Shown: one piece after another, positions 8,253-15,550 of the stretch
Position numbering within the stretch: the stretch's first letter is position 1
Layout: each line of letters opens with the position of its first letter
NCBI GenBank assembly: GCA_050789445.1
Contig: JAILXR010000001.1
Span: forward strand, 124,001 to 188,000
Origin: JAWSVE01 sp050789445
GTDB lineage: Bacteria > Pseudomonadota > Gammaproteobacteria > Pseudomonadales > Cellvibrionaceae
Length of the DNA: 64,000 nt
Direction: 5' to 3'
Notes under the pieces: generated by a model
Databases searched by the model: none
What the model was told of the DNA's origin: nothing
What the model saw: the letters and a program-made list of their open reading frames with translations, nothing else
Made by a program: the position numbers and the translations under genes

Positions 8253-10343
8253 ATGACTGACTTATCCCTTTATAGAAACATTGGTATTTTCGCCCACGTT
8301 GACGCAGGTAAAACCACGACAACAGAGCGTATTTTGAAGCTAACCGGTAAAATTCATAAGACCGGTGAAGTGCATGATGGAGAATCAACGACTGACTTCA
8401 TGGAACAAGAAGCTGAGCGTGGTATTACCATTCAATCAGCAGCGGTAAGTTGCTTCTGGAAGGATCATCGTTTTAACGTAATTGATACACCAGGTCACGT
8501 TGACTTTACTGTAGAAGTTTACCGTTCGCTAAAAGTGTTGGATGGCGGTATCGGCGTATTCTGTGGTTCTGGGGGTGTTGAGCCTCAATCAGAAACTAAC
8601 TGGCGCTATGCGAATGAATCGGAAGTTGCTCGAGTTATTTTCGTGAATAAGTTAGACCGAATGGGCGCTGATTTTTATCGAGTTGTCGATCAGGTTAAGA
8701 ACGTACTTGCTGCAAATCCTTTGGTGATGACTTTACCTATTGGTATAGAAGATGATTTCGTCGGTGTTGTCGATGTACTCAGTAAAAAAGCATACATCTG
8801 GGATGACACAGGTCTTCCTGAGAATTACGAAGTCACTGATGTTCCTGCAGACATGGTTGACAAGGTTGACGAATATTATGAAATGCTTGTTGAGACGGTT
8901 GTTGAGCAAGACGACGATCTCATGATGGCATACATGGAAGGTGAAGCTCCTTCTATGGAAGATCTTAAGCGTTGTATCCGTAAAGGAACTCGTGATATGT
9001 CATTCTTCCCCACGTATTGCGGTTCAGCATTTAAAAACAAAGGCATTCAATTAGTATTGGACGCAGTTGTTGATTACTTGCCGAATCCAACAGAAGTTGA
9101 TCCGCAGCCTTTAACAGATGAAGAAGGTAATGAGACAGGTGAGGTAGCTACTGTTTCTATTGACGAGCCTCTTCGTGCACTTGCATTTAAAATTATGGAT
9201 GATCGTTTCGGTGCTCTGACTTTTGTACGCATTTATTCTGGTAAATTGAACAAAGGCGACACTATTCTAAACTCTTTTACAGGTAAGACTGAGCGTGTTG
9301 GCCGTATGGTTGAAATGCAAGCCGATGAGCGTAACGAATTAAATAGTGCTCAAGCTGGCGATATTATCGCTATTGTAGGCATGAAAAACGTACAAACAGG
9401 TCACACACTTTGTGATGTTAAGCATCCTTGTACGCTAGAAGCTATGGTCTTCCCAGAGCCAGTAATTTCTATTGCTGTTTCTCCTAAAGATAAAAACGGC
9501 TCTGAAAAAATGGGTATTGCGATTGGTAAAATGGTTGCAGAAGATCCATCTTTTCGTGTTGAAACTGATGAAGATTCCGGTGAAACAATCCTTAAAGGTA
9601 TGGGCGAGCTTCACTTAGATATTAAAGTGGACATTCTCAAGCGAACCTATGGTGTTGATCTTGAAGTTGGTCAGCCTCAAGTGGCTTATCGTGAAACGAT
9701 TACCGAAGCGATTGAAGATAGTTACACCCATAAAAAGCAATCAGGTGGTTCTGGTCAATACGGTAAAATTGATTATCGCATTAAACCAGGTGAGCCAGGA
9801 ACTGGATTTACTTTCAGCTCGTCGGTTGTTGGTGGTAACGTTCCTAAAGAATTCTTCCCCGCAATTGAAAAAGGCTTCAAAGTGATGATGGAAGAAGGTC
9901 CGTTGGCTGGCTTCCCTGTTCTTGATGTTGAAATTGAGCTTTATGACGGTGGTTTCCATGCTGTGGATTCATCGGCAGTAGCATTTGAAATTGCAGCAAA
10001 AGGTGCTTTCCGTCAATCAATGCCAAAAGCGGGACCTCAGTTAATTGAGCCAATTATGAAAGTGGATGTGTTTACTCCAGACGATCATGTTGGTGACGTT
10101 ATTGGTGACTTGAACCGTCGTCGTGGCATGATCAAAGATCAAGAGCCTGGGGCAACAGGTGTGCGAATTAAAGCGGATGTTCCTCTTTCAGAAATGTTTG
10201 GTTACATTGGTAGTTTGAGAACAATGACTTCAGGTCGTGGTCAATTCTCTATGGAGTTTGCTCACTATTTACCATGCCCCAACTCTGTTGCTGAAACAGT
10301 AATTGCAGCTGAAAAAGAGAAGAAAGAAGCGGCTAAAAAGTAA
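8253..10343 (+). CDS. fusA2: elongation factor G, FusA2/FusB type
   Basis: A 696-residue translational GTPase. G1 is AHVDAGKT, switch II is DTPGHVDF and the NKLD motif is present, followed by EF-G domains II to V. The sequence (NIGIFAHVDAGKTTTTERIL, and the GSGGVEPQ loop in place of the usual GV-pattern) looks like the second EF-G type found beside canonical FusA in Pseudomonas, Vibrio and Shewanella. It stands alone, not in a str operon with rpsL, rpsG and tuf, which also suggests a second copy. Such paralogs may act in translocation or ribosome recycling; which applies here is open. The start at 8253 is preferred over the upstream 8151 because the promoter lies between them. Confidence 0.92.
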   Translation: MTDLSLYRNIGIFAHVDAGKTTTTERILKLTGKIHKTGEVHDGESTTDFMEQEAERGITIQSAAVSCFWKDHRFNVIDTPGHVDFTVEVYRSLKVLDGGIGVFCGSGGVEPQSETNWRYANESEVARVIFVNKLDRMGADFYRVVDQVKNVLAANPLVMTLPIGIEDDFVGVVDVLSKKAYIWDDTGLPENYEVTDVPADMVDKVDEYYEMLVETVVEQDDDLMMAYMEGEAPSMEDLKRCIRKGTRDMSFFPTYCGSAFKNKGIQLVLDAVVDYLPNPTEVDPQPLTDEEGNETGEVATVSIDEPLRALAFKIMDDRFGALTFVRIYSGKLNKGDTILNSFTGKTERVGRMVEMQADERNELNSAQAGDIIAIVGMKNVQTGHTLCDVKHPCTLEAMVFPEPVISIAVSPKDKNGSEKMGIAIGKMVAEDPSFRVETDEDSGETILKGMGELHLDIKVDILKRTYGVDLEVGQPQVAYRETITEAIEDSYTHKKQSGGSGQYGKIDYRIKPGEPGTGFTFSSSVVGGNVPKEFFPAIEKGFKVMMEEGPLAGFPVLDVEIELYDGGFHAVDSSAVAFEIAAKGAFRQSMPKAGPQLIEPIMKVDVFTPDDHVGDVIGDLNRRRGMIKDQEPGATGVRIKADVPLSEMFGYIGSLRTMTSGRGQFSMEFAHYLPCPNSVAETVIAAEKEKKEAAKK

Positions 10344-10391
10344 GTTTCAAAAAATATTAAGCTATACAGCTTTCTAATTTTTATCTCTAGT

Positions 10392-10429
10392 AAAAAACCT
10401 CAATAGTGTTTGCTATTGAGGTTTTTTTT
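10392..10429. terminator. bidirectional intrinsic terminator
   Basis: An 11-base perfect stem (AACCTCAATAG, 10396-10406, with its complement at 10413-10423) has a 6-base loop, an A-run before and eight T after. It lies between the convergent EF-G 2 and DUF4105 genes and can serve both strands. Confidence 0.92.
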
Positions 10430-10464
10430 GCTTCAAGTTTGTGGGCTGTTTCGTTAGTTTATTA

Positions 10465-11295
10465 CTACTTCCAGCCAGATCGGATTTGTTTTGAAAAATT
10501 TGAGTCGTTTGGATCTGATAATAAAGGATCGATCTTTGCTTTTTGCCTAAGCGTTTCAAGTGATTGGTTTGGATCGATGAGTCCGAGTTCCTGTGCAAGG
10601 CCGTCACTTTTTCCGGGGAGTATGAGTCGTTTCTCTGATAAGAAATCCCAAGTTGAAAATTTACCACTTGCTCGCAATAAGCCTGTCATACAGTTATCAA
10701 GAAGAGTGTTGTAAAAGTTAGGTGTGGATTCTAATGTTTTAGCTTCATCTATATATGTTTTAAGAAGTTGAATTTGTTCCGAGGTTTCCATGTTGATTGG
10801 ATAGAGAAGTACCTTTTCTTTTCTGGCGTGTGTTCTTAAACCAATGATGTCAGTCTCAGTCCCAAAGATATAAATTTTTTCGTAATGTTTCAAAAGTCCC
10901 AGTATAGGATGATATTTTTGATTTTTTTCAGTGCGAGCTTCAATAGATAGCGTTAAATAACGATTACTTGAAAATTCAAAACTTAAAAACGCGTGAGCTA
11001 AACCGTTATTGCCAAAGTGCGATAAACCAAACCAAATCATTTTGAGATTATTGTATTGATAGCTTTTTTGGTTGTAGTTTTTTGTAATACTATTTTTTTC
11101 ATTGTCGTAACGAAAATCTCGAATGTTAGCTACCTCGAAGCCACTGGCATTTTTAGTGATATGGGGAAGTTTTTTTTGGCTGTCTTGCCAGTCTTTATTG
11201 TGTGTTGGGCTTTTAAATATGAAGTAAGCGCATGCGATGGTGATTAATATTGTTAGTGCTATTACGCTTTTATGAGCTAATAAAAAGTCCATCAA
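10465..11295 (-). CDS. DUF4105 (Lnb N-terminal periplasmic domain-like) membrane-anchored protein
   Basis: A 276-residue protein with an N-terminal membrane anchor (residues 11-27, then a periplasm-facing lysine-rich part). The central region has the pattern of DUF4105 proteins: a Trp-rich strand, GLAHAFLSFEF, and later FYNTLLDNCMTGL, matching the conserved N-x-C-T segment near the family's catalytic Cys. DUF4105 includes the N-terminal domain of the lipoprotein acyltransferase Lnb, but this protein lacks the multi-helix membrane part of full Lnb, so transfer of that function is not justified. It is transcribed alone, converges on EF-G 2 across a shared terminator, and its start faces the FMN riboswitch. 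Confidence 0.7.
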   Translation of the reverse strand: MMDFLLAHKSVIALTILITIACAYFIFKSPTHNKDWQDSQKKLPHITKNASGFEVANIRDFRYDNEKNSITKNYNQKSYQYNNLKMIWFGLSHFGNNGLAHAFLSFEFSSNRYLTLSIEARTEKNQKYHPILGLLKHYEKIYIFGTETDIIGLRTHARKEKVLLYPINMETSEQIQLLKTYIDEAKTLESTPNFYNTLLDNCMTGLLRASGKFSTWDFLSEKRLILPGKSDGLAQELGLIDPNQSLETLRQKAKIDPLLSDPNDSNFSKQIRSGWK

Positions 11296-11365
11296 TAGTT
11301 CCTTTTCTAATGATCAATTCTATATTTCTTTCAGGACGTATATCTTGTAGTTATACGCAGATATT

Positions 11366-11394
11366 TTGTATTGCTCTTTTGGTTTCTGTACAAT
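11366..11394 (+). promoter_or_regulatory. promoter of the FMN riboswitch-ribH transcript
   Basis: TTGTAT at 11366-11371 and TACAAT at 11389-11394 are 17 bases apart. Transcription would start near 11401, about 20 bases before the aptamer, which is the expected arrangement. Confidence 0.6.
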
Positions 11395-11420
11395 CTCGCC
11401 TAGGAATTACATTCCTAAAA

Positions 11421-11608
11421 CGTTCTCGGGGCGGGGTGAGATTCCCCACCGGCGGTAATTGTATTAGCTAACAGCAATAATATTGTTTGTGAATGATACA
11501 TCAGCCCGCGAGCGCTTTCCCGACTTAGTGTTCATTTGCTCAGCCGGCAAAGGTCAGCAGATTCGGTGTGAATCCGAAGCCGACGGTATAGTCCGGATGA
11601 TAGAGAGC
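11421..11608 (+). promoter_or_regulatory. FMN riboswitch (RFN element)
   Basis: All conserved RFN blocks are visible: GGGGCGGGGTGAGATTCCCC followed by ACCGGCGGTAAT, then AGCCCGCGAGCG, GGTCAGCAGATTCGGTG, GAATCCGAAGCCGACGGT and AGTCCGGATGATAGAGAG. The element binds FMN and represses riboflavin genes when FMN is plentiful. It is followed after about 150 bases by the lumazine synthase gene. A variable arm around 11460-11510 is long and AT-rich. The expression platform lacks an obvious poly-U terminator, so control is more likely at translation initiation (inference). Confidence 0.97.
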
Positions 11609-11725
11609 GGGACAAATACAGCGATCGATCTAGTTTTTATTCTTGTTCGTACTTTTTACGGAAGTTAGAAGTTTTTTAGCTTCTATGTGAACAATAATCG
11701 CTAGCATTTCTGCTTTTCCCGTGCG

Positions 11726-11760
11726 CCCTGATTCTGGTCTTTTAATTTGAGGATTTACCA
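11726..11760 (+). promoter_or_regulatory. conserved leader block and ribosome-binding site of ribH
   Basis: The bases CCCTGATTCTGGT followed by TTTTAATTTGAGGATTTACC just before the ATG closely match the stretch I recall before E. coli ribB, downstream of its FMN riboswitch. TGAGGA is the ribosome-binding site. The match suggests a conserved sequestering structure that controls access to it, but pairing was not computed. Confidence 0.55.
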
Positions 11761-12251
11761 TGAATCAGTCTGCCAATCGTCGTGTAAGCGACACTCTTCC
11801 AAAAAGTTCACGAATTGCTTTTATTCAATCCTGCTGGAATAAAGAGATTGTCGACCAATGTCGAGATTCATTTTTGTCATGCATTAAAGATAGAGGTTTA
11901 CCGGTAAGCCATGTTGATTGTTTTGAAGTGCCTGGAGCTTTAGAGATTCCTTTGCAAGCTAAGTTGTTATCCAAAACAGGTCGTTACGATATTATTGTGA
12001 CAACTGGTTTAGTTGTTGATGGTGGGATTTATCGACATGAGTTTGTTGCTGATGCCATTCTTAAAGGATTTATGGAAACGCAACTCGAAACAGATATACC
12101 TATTATCTCTGCTGTTTTAACACCGCATCATTTTCATGATGGTAAAGAGCATCACGATTACTTTTTTAATCATTTTAAAGTTAAGGGTGTAGAAGCGGCG
12201 AACGCTTGTGTGAGCACGTTGCAAAATATTGAATTGATTCGTGAGCTGTAA
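11760..12251 (+). CDS. ribH: 6,7-dimethyl-8-ribityllumazine synthase, RibH2 (type II) form
   Basis: A 163-residue lumazine synthase, which condenses the pyrimidine intermediate and 3,4-dihydroxy-2-butanone 4-phosphate in the penultimate step of riboflavin synthesis. The sequence follows the decameric RibH2 of Brucella closely: IAFIQSCWNKEIVDQCR, VPGALEIPLQAK, VVDGGIYRHEF with the catalytic His, and LTPHHFHDGKEHHDYF. RibH2 is usually a second copy beside the canonical RibH of the main rib cluster, so a second ribH elsewhere in the genome is expected. The gene is single and is controlled by the upstream FMN riboswitch. The ATG at 11760 has TGAGGA seven bases upstream. Confidence 0.95.
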   Translation: MNQSANRRVSDTLPKSSRIAFIQSCWNKEIVDQCRDSFLSCIKDRGLPVSHVDCFEVPGALEIPLQAKLLSKTGRYDIIVTTGLVVDGGIYRHEFVADAILKGFMETQLETDIPIISAVLTPHHFHDGKEHHDYFFNHFKVKGVEAANACVSTLQNIELIREL

Positions 12252-12277
12252 TTTTTTCATTTATAATTTTATAAATA

Positions 12278-12315
12278 AAAAAAGGCGTTACTTATCTTTA
12301 AGTAACGCCTTTTTT
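12278..12315. terminator. bidirectional intrinsic terminator ribH / csgD-like
   Basis: A perfect GGCGTTACTTA stem (12284-12294, complement 12299-12309) has a TCTT loop, six A before and six T after. It lies between the convergent ribH and csgD-like genes. Confidence 0.93.
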
Positions 12316-12345
12316 GTTGAGGGATGTTTTTGTAAAGCTCAGTGC

Positions 12346-13008
12346 TTAACTTTGTGCCGATAGATTTTGTCTGGACCAGTTAATGGCTTCGATTCTATTG
12401 GCAACATCTATTTTTTTATAGATGTTATACAGGTGTGTTTTGATAGTATGTTCGCTTACGCTCATGGCTTTAGCCATCGCCGCATTTGTTGCGCCATTTT
12501 CAAGTAAGCCTAAAATTTCGCGTTCACGCTTTGTTAATAATTCCGGCGCTTTTATATTGTGGGTTGGGGCGCGACGATTACGTTCAAGATAAGCGTGAAG
12601 TAATCTGCGAGGAACCCAAAAATCGCCTTCTAGCATAAGACGAAGGCCATCAATAATTTGGTCTGTTGCTGTATCGCCAAAGAAAAAACCTTTCACACAA
12701 GGCCATTCTAATAAAGATTCATGAAGGCTAGAGGCTTCCGTGTTATAGAGTGCTACAGGCGGTATGGATTTCTTTGCGAGAGAATTTAACCAGTCTTGGA
12801 TGCGGTTGGGGGTGTAGCAGCCGCAATCAATGAGTAATAGAGGCCTGCTGGAGACATCTTCTGCATCTTGTAGCGTGAGGGTGTCACAAGGCTGATCTAG
12901 AGAGTCTGAAATTTCAGCAACAAAATTTTGAAGAGTGCCTTCAGAGTTACTTGAAAAGACTGCGATAGGTAATGAATTTACTTGTATAGTCAAAGATTCT
13001 GCTGCCAT
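12346..13008 (-). CDS. CsgD-like LuxR-family transcription regulator
   Basis: A 220-residue regulator. The C-terminal LuxR-type helix-turn-helix (about residues 155-215) reads LTKREREILGLLENGATN, then SVSEHTIKTHLYNIYKKIDV and NRIEAINW; the HLYNI(F/Y)KKI segment and the trailing Asn-Arg/Trp are characteristic of CsgD. The N-terminal half is receiver-like, but I see no clear phosphoacceptor Asp in register, as in CsgD. CsgD of enteric bacteria switches on curli and cellulose production; no curli or cellulose gene is in the window, so its targets here are unknown. It is monocistronic, and its promoter region is shared divergently with the MFS-ssb pair. Confidence 0.85.
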   Translation of the reverse strand: MAAESLTIQVNSLPIAVFSSNSEGTLQNFVAEISDSLDQPCDTLTLQDAEDVSSRPLLLIDCGCYTPNRIQDWLNSLAKKSIPPVALYNTEASSLHESLLEWPCVKGFFFGDTATDQIIDGLRLMLEGDFWVPRRLLHAYLERNRRAPTHNIKAPELLTKREREILGLLENGATNAAMAKAMSVSEHTIKTHLYNIYKKIDVANRIEAINWSRQNLSAQS

Positions 13009-13376
13009 TTAAAAACAATCCTTTGATGATAATGAGTCAATCTCATTTGTTGATAGAGCTTGACGCCTGATCACCTAATAACTGCTGGATTAAAATGATA
13101 AGTAGTAGGGGAGCCGCTAAATATCTAGTATTAACAAGCAAATACAGGCCTTAATTCGACTTCATATCACCTTACACCAACGAACTAGAATAAAGGGACA
13201 TAAGTCACTGTGCAAGATCAGATCGGCTATACGGGCATCAATATTGATAAGTGGCTGTCAATATTGAAGAAAGAGCAGTAGAGCCGTAAGAGTAGCTTCG
13301 GCCAAGACGTGATTTGCGGTAGAATGTCTGGCTACTTCATCCAAAAACAATAAATCATCCATTAGAGTTATATCCT
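13009..13376. other. divergent intergenic region csgD-like / MFS-ssb
   Basis: This 368-base region holds two identical 10-base palindromes (described separately) and must contain promoters for both flanking genes. A TAGAAT at 13320-13325 could be a -10 for the MFS gene but has no convincing -35. No small ORF was recognised. Confidence 0.4.
13238..13267. promoter_or_regulatory. twin palindromic operator candidate
   Basis: The palindrome TCAATATTGA occurs at 13238-13247 and again at 13258-13267. The centres are exactly 20 bases apart, about two turns of the helix, so two dimers would bind the same DNA face. It is 110 bases before the MFS start and 230 bases from the csgD-like start. The cognate regulator is not known; the adjacent LuxR-type protein is one possibility. 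Confidence 0.45.
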
Positions 13377-14729
13377 GTGACAGATACCATCTTCCCTCAT
13401 GAGCGCCGAGCCGTTGTCTCGTTGGCACTATTGTATGCTTTCAGGATGATGGGGTTATTTATGGTGTTACCCGTTTTGATGCTTTATGGAGATGATTATT
13501 CAAGCAGTACTCCCGTTCTTTTGGGGTTTGCCTTAGGCGCTTACGGCTTTAGCCAAGCATTGCTGCAAATACCTTTTGGTCTGTGGTCAGATCGTTGGGG
13601 CCGAAAGCCTGTCATTGCTGCCGGCCTTATATTGTTTGCGATTGGTAGTATCATAGCAGCACTTGCTGAGTCGGTTTATGGGTTGATACTTGGACGTTTT
13701 TTACAGGGAGCTGGCGCAATTGCCAGCGCGATTATGGCGCTGGCAGCGGATCTAACATCCGACCAAAATCGCACAAAAGCTATGGCGAGTATCGGGGCAT
13801 CTATTGGAGTATCTTTTTCTATTGCGTTGATCATCGGGCCTTTTGTTACTGGTTTTGGTGGATTATCCGCAGTCTTTTGGTTGACGGCTGTGTTTGCCGG
13901 TATCGGTATGCTTGTTTTATTTTTTATTGTCCCTAATCAAAGTGCAAAACAAGTTCATGGCTTGAGTGCCAATCAAAACCTATTTGGAAAAGTACTTAAA
14001 GATAAAGATTTATTACGATTAAACTTTGGTATTTTTGTTTTACATTTTATTTTGATGGCAAGTTTTTTAGTCTTGCCTCAATTGTTACTAAGTGTCGCTG
14101 AAATACCACAAAATAAGCACTCTTGGGTGTATCTACCAATGTTGGTCGGTGCATTTGTCGTTATGCTGCCTTTTATAGTACTTGCAGAGAAACGTAAGAA
14201 AATTAAACCTGTTTTTTTAGGGGCTGTATTTTTGTTGGGTGCTATGCAGTTGGCGCTGTCCATTTTTTATAAGATAGACAATGCTCTTTTGATTTGTTTC
14301 TTTTTCTTTTTTGTGGCGTTTAACTTATTAGAAGCAACATTGCCTTCTTTGTTGAGTAAATTGGCACCTGCCGGTACACGCGGAACAGCGAATGGTGTGT
14401 ATTCTTCAGGGCAATTTTTTGGTGCTTTTCTTGGTGGTGCTTTAGGAGGAATAGCCCTGTCAAAATTTGGTGTCCAAGGGGTTTTTATTATGTGTGCCAG
14501 CTTGGTTTTTATGTGGTTTATAGTTGCATGGTTTATGACAAGCCCTCGACAGCTAAGCAGCATTCAAGTTACGCTAGACGGCAAAGACCAAAACCAGTTA
14601 TTGCCGCAGTTAATGAAGCTGCCAGGCGTTGCTGAGGTCTGGTATGTCGAGGCCGAAAAATCAGCGCACCTAAAGGTGGATAGCTCAGTCTTCCAAAGAA
14701 AATCGATGACTGAATTAGACTTAAGTTAG
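13377..14729 (+). CDS. MFS transporter, YajR-like with C-terminal cytoplasmic domain
   Basis: A 450-residue major facilitator protein with 12 predicted membrane helices. The motif A region (FGLWSDRWGRKPVI, near residue 70) lies between helices 2 and 3. After the last helix about 60 residues follow (SSIQVTLDGKDQ to AHLKVDSS), with alternating strands like the small ferredoxin-fold domain of E. coli YajR. Family members are presumed proton-coupled drug or metabolite exporters; the substrate is unknown. The gene starts with GTG at 13377, the only plausible start before helix 1, and leads into ssb 91 bases later. In Pseudomonas the same MFS-ssb pair is divergent from uvrA. Confidence 0.85.
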   Translation: MTDTIFPHERRAVVSLALLYAFRMMGLFMVLPVLMLYGDDYSSSTPVLLGFALGAYGFSQALLQIPFGLWSDRWGRKPVIAAGLILFAIGSIIAALAESVYGLILGRFLQGAGAIASAIMALAADLTSDQNRTKAMASIGASIGVSFSIALIIGPFVTGFGGLSAVFWLTAVFAGIGMLVLFFIVPNQSAKQVHGLSANQNLFGKVLKDKDLLRLNFGIFVLHFILMASFLVLPQLLLSVAEIPQNKHSWVYLPMLVGAFVVMLPFIVLAEKRKKIKPVFLGAVFLLGAMQLALSIFYKIDNALLICFFFFFVAFNLLEATLPSLLSKLAPAGTRGTANGVYSSGQFFGAFLGGALGGIALSKFGVQGVFIMCASLVFMWFIVAWFMTSPRQLSSIQVTLDGKDQNQLLPQLMKLPGVAEVWYVEAEKSAHLKVDSSVFQRKSMTELDLS

Positions 14730-14820
14730 TGTTACTTAATAGAAGACTAAAGAAGTTTGGCATCAATTTTAAAGTCATTCAGTCAAGAATATAAATTAAT
14801 AAAATCAGCAGGAGAAAAAT

Positions 14821-15342
14821 ATGGCGAGAGGAATTAACAAAGTCATCCTCATAGGTAATTGCGGACAGGATCCAGAAACGCGTTTTATGCCAAATGGCAA
14901 TGCTGTTACGAATTTAAGTATTGCGACATCTGAAACTTGGAAGGATAAACAATCAGGTCAAAATCAAGAGCGAACAGAATGGCATCGTGTTGTATTCTTT
15001 AATCGTTTGGCCGAAATTGCTGGTGAATATTTAAAAAAAGGCAGTAAGGTTTATATTGAAGGTTCTTTGCGCACACGTAAGTGGCAAAATAAAGAAGGCC
15101 AAGACCAATATACAACTGAGATTGTAGCTAACGAGATGCAAATGCTAGATAGTCGTGGCGATAATATGGGGGCGGGCGCGGGCAATAACTACAATGCGCC
15201 ACAAAATCAATCACGACCTCAAAATAGTCCGCAGCAAAATGCACCACAGCAAAATACCCAACCGCAACAAAACCACAATCAAAACTCAGCTCCTAGTCAG
15301 GATATGGCAATGGACAGTTTTGATGATGATATTCCATTCTAA
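14821..15342 (+). CDS. ssb: single-stranded DNA-binding protein
   Basis: A 173-residue SSB that coats single-stranded DNA in replication, recombination and repair. The N-terminal OB fold (residues 1-110) starts with MARGINKVILIGNCGQDPE and keeps the aromatic contacts (W in SETWKDK and TEWHRV). A linker rich in Gln, Asn and Pro (residues 120-160) is followed by the protein-interaction tip DSFDDDIPF. AGGAGAAAAAT precedes the ATG. It follows the MFS gene and ends at a strong terminator. The linker is compositionally extreme but normal in kind for SSB. Confidence 0.98.
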   Translation: MARGINKVILIGNCGQDPETRFMPNGNAVTNLSIATSETWKDKQSGQNQERTEWHRVVFFNRLAEIAGEYLKKGSKVYIEGSLRTRKWQNKEGQDQYTTEIVANEMQMLDSRGDNMGAGAGNNYNAPQNQSRPQNSPQQNAPQQNTQPQQNHNQNSAPSQDMAMDSFDDDIPF

Positions 15343-15391
15343 AATACTTAATTAGTCCATAATCGCCTCCTCCTCCTAAGGGGCGGCAATT

Positions 15392-15426
15392 AAAAGCCCT
15401 ACATGTTTTCATGCAGGGCTTTTTTT
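15392..15426 (+). terminator. intrinsic terminator after ssb
   Basis: AAAAGCCCT (15392-15400) pairs with AGGGCTTTT, with CATG/CATG extending the stem past one A-C mismatch around a TTTT loop. A run of T follows to 15426. It lies 50 bases after the ssb stop. Confidence 0.88.
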
Positions 15427-15453
15427 GTGGGATCGATTCAGGCGCGTATTATG

Positions 15454-15503
15454 TGAGAATGATTATCAAATAAAGTAGATAATCCTTCTCATTTAGATTA
15501 TCA
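15454..15503 (+). promoter_or_regulatory. tandem Fur boxes before the porin gene
   Basis: TGAGAATGATTATCA (15454-15468) matches the 7-1-7 Fur consensus TGATAATNATTATCA at all but one defined position. A second, weaker site (AGATAATCCTTCTCA, 15477-15491) follows, with a further ATTATCA half-site at 15497-15503. The cluster is 50-100 bases before the porin start, the right place for iron-dependent repression of its promoter. Confidence 0.82.
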
Positions 15504-15550
15504 TAAGCGTCCAAAATCAGGTGGTACTGAATCAAACTCTAGGAGAATTA

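Noticed and set aside
10465..11295. Calling the DUF4105 protein a full Lnb acyltransferase
   Set aside because: It lacks the multi-helix membrane part of Lnb, so only domain similarity is claimed.
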